Origin: Clostridia bacterium | GTDB taxonomy: Bacteria; Bacillota; Clostridia; Christensenellales; QALW01 | NCBI GenBank assembly: GCA_017502165.1 | Contig: JAFVVO010000018.1 | Coordinates: 1 to 36,846, forward strand | Reading direction: 5' to 3' | DNA length: 36,846 bases | Part shown: positions 7,579 through 14,171 of the stretch, piece by piece | How the letters are laid out: every line of letters starts with the position of its first letter | How positions within the stretch are numbered: the stretch's first letter is position 1 | Made by a program: the position numbers and the translations under genes | The notes under the pieces: model-generated | Told to the model about the DNA's origin: nothing | Database searches by the model: none | What the model saw: only the letters and a program-made list of their open reading frames with translations

Positions 7579-7617
7579 TTTAAGGTTGGGATAGAATCTA
7601 CGGATAAATTCAAAGGG
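7579..7617 (-). pseudogene. Fossil fragment of a CBM9-like gene
   Basis: Read on the minus strand this gives PFEFIRRFYPNLK, matching PFEFIRRFYPDFK in the intact CBM9-like gene (11013-11051). The block 7588-7617 is identical to 11022-11051 at 28 of 30 bases, far beyond chance. No start, no flanking homology and no functional frame remain. It lies between the 64-aa and 53-aa genes of the cassette. Confidence 0.85.
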
Positions 7618-7624
7618 TTTTGTT

Positions 7625-7819
7625 TTATCGCAATAAAGTTAAAACAATATCGCCATAACCTATCATTCGACCATAAAAATCAAATGTCTTATCGAGAGAC
7701 TTATCATAATAGCCAAGTCTTCGACCATAAAAATCGCTGAGCCATTTTTTATTACCTGACCATTCTATAGCACCAATGATTTTACCTGTGTAATCTTTAA
7801 TAACCTCTTTTGCCATCAT
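7625..7819 (-). CDS. Small beta-repeat protein (5-fold beta-flower type)
   Basis: A 64-aa protein made of three diverged copies of a glycine-turn strand unit: GKIIGAIEW, YGRRLGYYDKSL, YGRMIGYGD. This resembles the 5-fold beta-flower small-protein family as I remember it, which has the same DFYGRxLGYxD units. Function is not known to me; such folds are often oligomer-forming or binding modules. Two ATG codons (7817-7819 and 7814-7816) share one GGAGC site; the second gives better spacing. It is the third gene of the minus-strand cassette, 27 bases after the Cys-rich gene. Confidence 0.7.
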   Translation of the reverse strand: MMAKEVIKDYTGKIIGAIEWSGNKKWLSDFYGRRLGYYDKSLDKTFDFYGRMIGYGDIVLTLLR

Positions 7820-7846
7820 ATATGCTCCTAGTTAATAGAATTTTTA

Positions 7847-8059
7847 TTAACTGAGTGCGCTCCACTTTTGAAATTTAGGGCAATAAGTTCCAGAACAAGC
7901 AAAATGTCCGGCACTACTACTGGTGAACACGCCAGCATAGCACTTGCCTTGATCGTTCTGAGAATTTGTTTGAGCGGCTTTTGCATAATTGATGGTTCTG
8001 TTACCACCCCAGTTTGCACAAGTTGCACAGCATTTGGTGTTTTGTGATGCAGTCCACAT
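7847..8059 (-). CDS. 70-aa cysteine-rich small protein
   Basis: A 70-aa protein starting MWTASQNTKCCATCANWGGN. Cysteines occur as CCxxC near the N-terminus, then KCY, FxC and YCPKF with a conserved-looking W near the end. The arrangement suggests a small metal-binding or disulfide-stabilised domain. I recall similar uncharacterised proteins in gut Firmicutes, often with CCATCAxWGG, but no function. AAGGTGG precedes the ATG. An overlapping frame (7828-8073) is less Cys-patterned and was rejected. Second gene of the cassette, 34 bases after the 341-aa gene. Confidence 0.7.
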   Translation of the reverse strand: MWTASQNTKCCATCANWGGNRTINYAKAAQTNSQNDQGKCYAGVFTSSSAGHFACSGTYCPKFQKWSALS

Positions 8060-8093
8060 AAGAGATTCACCACCTTAATATAAAATATAAATT

Positions 8094-9119
8094 TTACTTA
8101 TACAAGAGAACTTTCTTGAATTCTTCCGTAGCAGTTTCAATAGTTTCTTTCGAGGAATCTATTAAAGTTCGGGAAGCTTCTTTCAGTTCGTCTTCGCTAC
8201 CGAAATATTCTAAAGTCATAAACTTGTTCCAAAGGGTGTCGCCGTATTCGCCAACTGCTTCACCGCCAAAACCTATGCGCTTTAATTTGTTGTTTTCCAT
8301 AAAGTCGGTAACATTCAACTCTTTATCTTTAACTATTAAAATAAAGGTAAAAAGAGTGGCGAAATCCAATTCACTAAGAGAAAAAACAGCAGAATCTTTT
8401 GCAAGTTCGGCAAACAAATCTACCAATTGGGGATAAATAGTTAAAATAAAAATGAAAAAAGCGGCATGGTGCTGATTTTCAATTTCTATGTTTTCAATTT
8501 CATTTAATTTTGAAACAAAATCTCTTAAAGGTTTATATTTTTCAGAAATACCGTATCGTAAGCACCAACCTGCAAGCACAGGATATTTTGATAAGTTTGG
8601 ATAAAACTCTTCAGTAAATTTGGTAAAAATTTGTATGGCGAGTTCATAAGAATTGCGATCAATTATACTTTCGATTGTTTCTACAGGAAGCGTACTGTAA
8701 GAACTTGCTAAGTCGTCAATCTGCTCTTGGCGGGTGCTTGAATCAAAGGAAATGACCCCGTTTAATGACTTACCATAATCTATAAACCTAAGATTATCTG
8801 TTTGCTCGATTGCTATATCTTTGGCAAACATTTTCTTTTTTGCTTCACAAGACTGTTCTTTGGGACAGGAACAACAAAATTCTTGAGAAAAGAGAAAAGC
8901 ACCGCATTTTTGACCATCTAAGATTGTGCAGTTGTAATCATTAGGAATTTCAACTTCTTCTGTTTCTTCTTCAACTTCTTCTTCGCTAATGTTTGACGTA
9001 ATTTCGTCGGAGGAATTGTTTGAGAGATCCTTTCTAGAGTCGGTTGTTTCGGCTGCTTTGAAAAAACGATCAAATAAATTCTTCAATAGTTTAATCAAAG
9101 ATTCGAAAAGTGAATTCAT
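8094..9119 (-). CDS. 341-aa protein of unknown function, first gene of XRE-controlled cassette
   Basis: I do not recognise this protein. Residues 1-22 form an amphipathic, Phe/Leu/Lys-rich segment (LFESLIKLLKNLFDRFFK). A strongly acidic Ser/Glu linker runs to about 60. A cysteine cluster follows (CTILDGQKCG, then FCCSCPKEQSCE), which could bind metal. The rest, about 100-341, is helical and rich in acidic and aromatic residues, with no transmembrane helix long enough to be sure of. A GAAAGGGG site precedes the ATG. It is transcribed from a strong promoter flanked by two operators, divergent from an XRE regulator. It may attach peripherally to the membrane through its N-terminal helix; that is inference. 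Confidence 0.8.
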   Translation of the reverse strand: MNSLFESLIKLLKNLFDRFFKAAETTDSRKDLSNNSSDEITSNISEEEVEEETEEVEIPNDYNCTILDGQKCGAFLFSQEFCCSCPKEQSCEAKKKMFAKDIAIEQTDNLRFIDYGKSLNGVISFDSSTRQEQIDDLASSYSTLPVETIESIIDRNSYELAIQIFTKFTEEFYPNLSKYPVLAGWCLRYGISEKYKPLRDFVSKLNEIENIEIENQHHAAFFIFILTIYPQLVDLFAELAKDSAVFSLSELDFATLFTFILIVKDKELNVTDFMENNKLKRIGFGGEAVGEYGDTLWNKFMTLEYFGSEDELKEASRTLIDSSKETIETATEEFKKVLLYK

Positions 9120-9153
9120 TTTTTTATACCCCTTTCAAAAATATAATAATAAC

Positions 9154-9180
9154 AATATGACATTCACTGAATGTCATATT
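9154..9180. promoter_or_regulatory. Operator 1: 27-bp perfect palindrome
   Basis: Half-site AATATGACATTCA (9154-9166), one central base, and its exact complement (9168-9180). The inner 19 bp (9158-9176) match operator 2 except at three positions. It lies just downstream of the -10 element of the cassette promoter. Confidence 0.8.
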
Positions 9181-9187
9181 TTACTTG

Positions 9188-9216
9188 ATTATAGCATAAA
9201 ATATTTCTATTGACAA
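9188..9216 (-). promoter_or_regulatory. Strong SigA promoter of the small-protein cassette
   Basis: On the minus strand TTGTCA (9211-9216), a 17-base spacer ending TGC (extended -10), then TATAAT (9188-9193). The -35 lies inside operator 2, and operator 1 starts 8 bases past the -10. Confidence 0.8.
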
Positions 9217-9229
9217 GCACTAAATGTCA
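9211..9229. promoter_or_regulatory. Operator 2: second copy of the palindrome
   Basis: TGACAAGCACTAAATGTCA, identical to the core of operator 1 at 16 of 19 positions. Centres are 53 bp apart, about five helical turns, so two repressor dimers could sit on the same DNA face. It overlaps the -35 of the cassette promoter and lies just before the XRE gene. Confidence 0.75.
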
Positions 9230-9245
9230 AAAATGGGGGATTTTT

Positions 9246-9485
9246 ATGTTTATTAACAAGACAAATGATGGATTAAACAATGTTTGCGGGAAAAATATTG
9301 CCCGATTGAGAATGGGTATGAAAATATCACAGCGACAGTTGGCAGATAAAATGCAGCTTGAAGGAATAGATATAGATAAAAATGCGATACAAAGAATAGA
9401 GTGTGGGAAAAGATTTGTAACAGATATTGAATTAATAGCGTTTCAAAAACTCTTTGGAGTTGCGTTTGAAGAACTGTTAAAATAA
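9246..9485 (+). CDS. XRE-family helix-turn-helix regulator
   Basis: A 79-aa Cro/CI-type DNA-binding protein. The HTH spans about 15-77: IARLRMGMKISQRQLADKM, then NAIQRIECGKRFVTDIELIA and the closing helix LFGVAFEELLK. It consists of the DNA-binding domain alone with no sensor domain. I chose the ATG at 9246 with GGGGGA upstream; a longer frame from 9210 would start inside operator 2. It is divergent from the 341-aa gene and close to two copies of a palindrome, so it is the likely repressor of the cassette and of itself. What releases it is unknown. Confidence 0.85.
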   Translation: MFINKTNDGLNNVCGKNIARLRMGMKISQRQLADKMQLEGIDIDKNAIQRIECGKRFVTDIELIAFQKLFGVAFEELLK

Positions 9486-9502
9486 GTTGAAAAGTTAATA
9501 TG

Positions 9503-9531
9503 TTGCATTCTTTCGAGTTTGAAGATATAAT
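9503..9531 (+). promoter_or_regulatory. SigA promoter for the MFS transporter
   Basis: TTGCAT (9503-9508), 17-base spacer, TATAAT (9526-9531), 38 bases upstream of the ATG. Confidence 0.75.
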
Positions 9532-9569
9532 TGTGGTAGATAGATTGTTTATATAATAAGGAAAGTAAG

Positions 9570-10805
9570 ATGGAAAACAAATATAAAATTACAAAAGTAG
9601 CTTGCTATATGACTAACGTTTCAATGGCAATGACGTCTTGTATGCCGCCGCTTTTGTTTTTGACATTTAATAAAGCCTATAATATTTCATTTACGCTTTT
9701 AGGCTTGCTGGCGGTTGCCTGCTTTGGTATCCAGCTTTTTATTGATCTTGTTTTCACCTTTTTTGCCAAGCATTTTAATTTGCATCTTACCTTAAAAACT
9801 ATGCCGCTTTTCAGCGCCTTCGGACTGTTGTTCTATGCCCTTATGCCCCTGTTGTTTCCCCAAAACGCTTACGCCTTTTTGTTTGTGGGAACGCTTATGT
9901 TTTCCGTTTCAGCAGGACTTGCTGAGGTGTTAATAAGCCCCTTGGTTGCGGCAATTCCTTCGGATAATCCTGAGAAGGAAATGAGCAAGCTTCACGCAGT
10001 TTATGCTTGGGGCGTTGTGGCGGTAGTTATTATCAGCAGTATTTTGCTTCAGCTTTTAGGCGGAGAAAATTGGTTTTTACTGCCTTGCATCTGGTCACTT
10101 TTGCCCATTGCAACCTTTATAGCCTTTTCCTTTGCCGCGCTTCCGTGCATTTCAGTAGGAAACGGCGAAAGAGGAATAAAATTCCCCAAGGGAATATTTT
10201 TGTTGTTTTTGTGCATTTTCTTGGGCGGCGCCGCAGAAAATTCTATGACGCAGTGGTGCTCAAGCTTTCTTGAAAAGTCCGCAGGGCTTCCTAAAACAGT
10301 AGGCGACGTTTTCGGTCTTGCGCTTTTTGCTCTGCTTTTAGGTTTAGGCAGAACTCTTTACGGAAAATTCGGTAAAAATATATTAAACACACTGCTTGCG
10401 TGTATGACCTCAAGCTTTGTCTGCTACGTTGTTGCGGCAATTTCGCCAAGCCCGATTGTTTCCCTTATTGCCTGCGTTTTAACCGGCTTTTGCGTTTCGA
10501 TGCTTTGGCCCGGCACGCTTATTTTAATGGAAGAAAAATACGCTTCCGTCGGTGTTGCCGCTTACGCCTTAATGGCGGCAGGGGGCGACGCGGGCTGTTC
10601 TGTGGGACCGCAGATGGTAGGTGCCGTAACGGACGCAGTTTTGTCCTTTGAAGGCGCAACGGAGCTTGCCCAGACCTTTGGGTTAACTGCCGACCAAATG
10701 AGTATGCGCGTTGCAATTTTATGCGCTTCGCTGTTTTCGCTTATAGGAATTTTCCTTTTAATAGGAATAAAACACTTCTTTAAGAATAAAGAAAAAACAA
10801 GATAA
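9570..10805 (+). CDS. MFS transporter, sugar-porter-like
   Basis: A 411-aa protein with about 12 hydrophobic helices and a short central cytoplasmic loop (GNGERGIKFPKG) between the two halves, as expected for the major facilitator superfamily. Segments such as CMPPLLFLTF, LHAVYAWG and TGFCVSMLWPGT resemble fucose/nucleoside-permease-like members, so a sugar substrate and proton symport are reasonable but not proved. It has its own promoter. It faces the ceramidase/NagA/CBM9 operon across a shared terminator and may bring in a sugar released by that pathway; this link rests on position only. Confidence 0.88.
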   Translation: MENKYKITKVACYMTNVSMAMTSCMPPLLFLTFNKAYNISFTLLGLLAVACFGIQLFIDLVFTFFAKHFNLHLTLKTMPLFSAFGLLFYALMPLLFPQNAYAFLFVGTLMFSVSAGLAEVLISPLVAAIPSDNPEKEMSKLHAVYAWGVVAVVIISSILLQLLGGENWFLLPCIWSLLPIATFIAFSFAALPCISVGNGERGIKFPKGIFLLFLCIFLGGAAENSMTQWCSSFLEKSAGLPKTVGDVFGLALFALLLGLGRTLYGKFGKNILNTLLACMTSSFVCYVVAAISPSPIVSLIACVLTGFCVSMLWPGTLILMEEKYASVGVAAYALMAAGGDAGCSVGPQMVGAVTDAVLSFEGATELAQTFGLTADQMSMRVAILCASLFSLIGIFLLIGIKHFFKNKEKTR

Positions 10806-10820
10806 CGAATTTATAGAATA

Positions 10821-10852
10821 AAAAAAGAGCTGAAGAATATCAGCTCTTTTTT
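10821..10852. terminator. Bidirectional terminator
   Basis: A 13-bp stem (10821-10833 with 10840-10852) with A-run and T-run arms, between two convergent genes. Confidence 0.88.
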
Positions 10853-10865
10853 GATGTTTAAGTAA

Positions 10866-11468
10866 TTATTCAACAAAATTCATTTTACCGAACATTGCGG
10901 GCTGATGGAAATCAAGCTCCGTGGTAATGGGGTTCCAAGAAAGGTAATGAGGGGGATTTGAAAAGTCTGCGCACTTATAGCAGTTTGCGTAGAAGGATTT
11001 TCCTGCCTCTGCCTTAAAATCGGGATAGAATCTACGGATGAACTCAAAGGGAACAGTGTAATAAATTTCCCAGCCGCCGTCAAAGAATTTAATGTCGGGG
11101 GAGAAAATTGCTTCAGGCTCGTCGGGAACGATACGAAGGGCATCAGCTCTTCCGGTAGCAATTCCCAAATACAAGCAACCGTTTGAGTTAAACTCGATGT
11201 TAACGTATCTGGGATCCTCTGCAACGGGGCGGAAGAAAAATTCAAGACAGCTATCTTCGCAGGGCATACCTAAGGGACCCTTTTCTACTGCACGGATAAC
11301 GGCTTCCTTAGTTTCAAGGTGAACTAAAAATCCGTCGTCGTTGTAACAGATTTGTGCGTTTGCAGTAATTTCGGCAGGAGTTTGCTCGTAGGGCGTGTCA
11401 ATGTTAAGCTTATCTATTTTGCTCCAGTCAGGCGCGCCGCAAACCTTTTTAACGTTATATTCTTTCAT
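10866..11468 (-). CDS. CBM9-like carbohydrate-binding protein
   Basis: A 200-aa protein of the CBM9-like domain group. Typical segments are EDSCLEFFFRP, RYVNIEFNSNGCLYLG and the closing HYLSWNPITTELDFHQP...FGKMNF. No signal peptide is seen, so it seems cytoplasmic, unlike classical xylanase-linked CBM9; intracellular members are common as single-domain proteins near sugar genes. Ligand unknown. Its start overlaps the NagA-like stop by one base (TAATG). Last gene of the three-gene operon. A 39-base piece of a close paralogue survives as a fossil at 7579-7617. Confidence 0.8.
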   Translation of the reverse strand: MKEYNVKKVCGAPDWSKIDKLNIDTPYEQTPAEITANAQICYNDDGFLVHLETKEAVIRAVEKGPLGMPCEDSCLEFFFRPVAEDPRYVNIEFNSNGCLYLGIATGRADALRIVPDEPEAIFSPDIKFFDGGWEIYYTVPFEFIRRFYPDFKAEAGKSFYANCYKCADFSNPPHYLSWNPITTELDFHQPAMFGKMNFVE

Positions 11469-12607
11469 TACTGTATTTCTCCGTTCATCATAACCTTTTG
11501 TACATTCATTCTGTGGTCCACAAAAACCAGGTCGGCGCGCTTGCCTACGGCAATTTCACCACGGTCAAGCAAGCCTACCGCAACGGAGGGGTTGTATGAG
11601 GCGAACTTGAACACGTCAACGATTGATGCGCCGGTATGCTTAATCATATTACGGCAGGCAATGTCAAGAGTCATCTTGGAGCCTGCAATTTCACCTGCGT
11701 GGTCGAAGTTGATATCGTCAACGCCTTCATAGCCCTCGGGAATGGGGCCGTCGAATACACAAGCGTCGGAAATAAGAATAATACGGTCATCACCCTTAAT
11801 TTTGCGTACCAAACGAAGCATATAGGGGTCAACGTGAATACCGCGGCTATCACAAATAAGTTCAGCAAAAATACTGTCGTTATAGTTAACGGTTTCATCT
11901 ACGCAGGGAGTGCGGCATTCAGGATATTTCTGAAGGGTTCCTGTTGCATTGGTGTGGTGAGTGCCGATCTTCAGCCCGTGAGGTATCAAGGCCTCAATAT
12001 CTTCGGGAGTAGCCTCGGAGTGAGCCACGGTGAATACCACGTTGGGATTTACCTTTTTGCAATCCAGAACAAAGTCCAAAATGTTTTCTCTCTCCGGAGC
12101 AAGCGCCCACACTCTAACGTCTTTTCCTGCCTGAAGAATCAGATCCATATAGTCTTCTTTTCTAATGGGACTCCGCCAAGGGTTACTTTCGCGGTTCGCA
12201 CCGAATTTGGGGTTCATATAGGGGCCTTCCATATAGAAGCCGCCGAAGTTGGGAAGTTCTCCGTCTGCAACGGCTTTCTGAATCCTCTTGGTGTCCCCCA
12301 AAAAATTTTCTTTGTTGCGGTCGAAGTACACCACGGGAAGAACGGTGGTAACGCCGTGCTCAAGAATACGTTCTCCGGCAATTTCCGGCTCTTCATAAAA
12401 CCAATGACCGCAAGCGGCGTGGGTATGAATATCCACAAAGCCGGGGCCGACGTATGCTCCGAGAGCATCAATAACCTCAGCGTCTGCAGGAATATTTGTT
12501 TTGCGCATTTCACCGAAGTATGTAATTTTGCCGTCTTCAACAAAAATGCAACCGTCGGGAATATAATGGTCGCGCATGACCAAGGTAGCATTTATAATTG
12601 CAATCAT
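11468..12607 (-). CDS. NagA-like N-acetylglucosamine-6-phosphate deacetylase / amidohydrolase
   Basis: A 379-aa amidohydrolase, normal length for NagA. Metal and catalytic motifs: HTH at 61-63 (PGFVDIHTHAACGHW), E127 (MEGPY), H196 (AHSEAT), H217 (GTHHTNAT) and a C-terminal ISDAC aspartate. NagA normally has GxHLFNAM at the 217 position and an LEGP...GAH segment; here these are GTHHTNAT and MEGPYMNPKFGA, so the substrate may be another N-acyl sugar. It overlaps the ceramidase-like gene by ATGA and the CBM9-like gene by TAATG, showing strict coupling. Cytoplasmic. Gene symbol withheld because the substrate is uncertain. Confidence 0.82.
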   Translation of the reverse strand: MIAIINATLVMRDHYIPDGCIFVEDGKITYFGEMRKTNIPADAEVIDALGAYVGPGFVDIHTHAACGHWFYEEPEIAGERILEHGVTTVLPVVYFDRNKENFLGDTKRIQKAVADGELPNFGGFYMEGPYMNPKFGANRESNPWRSPIRKEDYMDLILQAGKDVRVWALAPERENILDFVLDCKKVNPNVVFTVAHSEATPEDIEALIPHGLKIGTHHTNATGTLQKYPECRTPCVDETVNYNDSIFAELICDSRGIHVDPYMLRLVRKIKGDDRIILISDACVFDGPIPEGYEGVDDINFDHAGEIAGSKMTLDIACRNMIKHTGASIVDVFKFASYNPSVAVGLLDRGEIAVGKRADLVFVDHRMNVQKVMMNGEIQ

Positions 12608-13374
12608 TTCTTCAAATCCTCAAGAATTTTTTTGCTTTCTGCGGCTATATGCTCGGCAACACCTGCTTTGAAGTTGGAGCTTCTTGCTTCGTAGCCGCCT
12701 TCGTCATAGGAATCTTGCATGGGGAAGTAGCCTTCACCGCCGTTAGTTAAGCAGTTAGCGATAATAAGGTCGAAAGCGTCAGATTCTCTGATAAGCTTGC
12801 CGATGCCGGAGAAGGGCTCACCGGGGATACCAACGAAGGCAACCGGGCCGATGGCAATGGCGGAAAGAGTCATATCAAAGGTGTCGGGAGCGTCAGCAAG
12901 GCGAACCATTCTGCCTGCTTCGGCAACGATAGTAGTGAGCATCATACCCTCGTAGGGAAGCTCTGCGTCCTTACCTGCATTATGTAAATCGTTAATGCGG
13001 ATAGCTTCGGGAAGCTGCTCGGGAGTGGGCTTGTTGGAGGGAAGCTCAAGGCGCTTGTTAAGGTAGTTAATAGAGTCAACGTCAACATAAGCAACCTTGT
13101 CGAATGCCTGAAGCACGCCGCCGGTAACAACACGGGCAATATATTTTGCGTGAGCGTAGCCGCGGGAAACGTCGTCAAAATCCATGAACATATCGTTAAG
13201 GAAGCCGCCGGTGGGGAATACGTTAACGTGGTTAATGTCGCCCTGAGTGCCGTTAAGAACAAGACACTTTGTGCCGTCTAAAATCTTTTCTACGGTTCTG
13301 CGGGTTAAGCCCGGCCAGTCAGCAGAAATAAGCTCTCCGCCAACAACGTCGGGATGGTTTGCAAAGGAAGTCAA
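12604..13374 (-). pseudogene. Neutral ceramidase-like protein, C-terminal part after a frameshift
   Basis: A 256-aa reading frame beginning MTSFANHPDVVGGELISADWPG, which is the middle of the family and not a natural N-terminus. NGTQGDINHVN matches the family's QGD segment. Upstream of its first Met the same frame continues without a stop as far as about 13480 and joins the N-terminal part with one base missing. Whole protein would be about 450 aa. Its stop overlaps the NagA-like start (ATGA), so its translation should couple to that of NagA. Confidence 0.8.
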
Positions 13375-13955
13375 AACGATATCCTCTGCATTTTCTCTTG
13401 TAAAGCGAACAACGGAAACAGTGTCGTCGGTAACACCGCCAACGGGACCAACGATATCGGGGTTGTTAACGCCGGGGTTGGTTTGATGCTGCCGTCCTTC
13501 ATAACGTAGCGGCGAACGAAAGCAACGTTGGGAGCGTGGCCTGTGCCATAACCCATTTTTGCGTCCTTAAGATCAGCAAAGGCGTAAACGGCAACGTCGC
13601 TGATTCTGCCTAAAACGAAGTTGATATATTCGTCTTCAAGCTCGGTTTTACCACCCTCTTCAACAAGGAAAGCACCGGTGTGGGTGTGGGTTACGTGAAG
13701 ATAAACTGCCTCAACGTCAATTCCGGCTGCTTTAGCGGCGGCAGTGCGGAATTTAAGGGCCAGCTCCTGCTTAATACCGCAAGTATCTACTGTAAGAATA
13801 AGTGCTTTTTTGCCGTTACATTCAATGGCAAGTGCGTTAACTTCAAGGTCATCTAAAATGCCCTTAACGTGTCTGGGCTTAAAATAACCGTTGATAACGG
13901 TACCTAATTTGGGGTTAATGTTAACTCTGGCAAAGCCTGCTTTAAGTGCGTTCAT
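13371..13955 (-). pseudogene. Neutral/alkaline ceramidase-like protein, N-terminal part before a frameshift
   Basis: A 194-aa frame whose first ~158 residues are the N-terminal domain of the neutral/non-lysosomal ceramidase family: AGFARVNINPKLGT, then VYLHVTHTHTGA with HTHTG at 90-94 (zinc ligands), and FVRRYVMKDGSIKP. After that the frame turns into a Leu/Pro/Thr-rich sequence typical of a wrong frame. Adding one G in the GGTTGG run on the plus strand near 13479-13482 restores SIKPNPGVNNPDIVGPVGG and continues to 12604. The family cleaves the amide of ceramide in known cases; most gut members have no tested substrate. Either a real mutation, or a base-calling error. AAGGAG precedes the ATG. 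Confidence 0.82.
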
Positions 13956-13991
13956 AGTTGGAAATCTCCTTCTAAATAATATTATAGATAT

Positions 13992-14020
13992 ATTCTACAT
14001 TTTAGAACAAGTAATGTCAA
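13992..14020 (-). promoter_or_regulatory. SigA promoter of the ceramidase/NagA/CBM9 operon
   Basis: On the minus strand TTGACA (14015-14020), 17-base spacer, TAGAAT (13992-13997), 36 bases before the start codon. Confidence 0.7.
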
Positions 14021-14103
14021 TATGTTTATCAAAAATTCCGTTAAATTTTCCAATTAATTCATAAATTTTTGTGAGAAAAAATGAGATGCGCAGGCTAAAA
14101 GCA

Positions 14104-14132
14104 TTGACAAAGAATTTTTGAAATGTTAGTAT
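14104..14132 (+). promoter_or_regulatory. SigA promoter of the FGGY kinase
   Basis: TTGACA (14104-14109) with TAGTAT (14127-14132) at 17 bases; a perfect TATAAT at 14130-14135 would need a 20-base spacer. Divergent from the ceramidase promoter across a 216-base gap with no gene. Confidence 0.55.
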
Positions 14133-14171
14133 AATAATATATCAAAAAAAGAAAAAATTCGGCAGGTAAAA

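Noticed and set aside
7828-8073. 81-aa minus-strand frame overlapping the Cys-rich gene
   Set aside because: No patterned cysteines and a worse start than the 70-aa frame, which has CCxxC and KCY patterns.
11636-12694. 352-aa plus-strand frame
   Set aside because: It is antisense to the NagA-like gene, which has clear motifs and coupled starts; no ribosome site and no domain.
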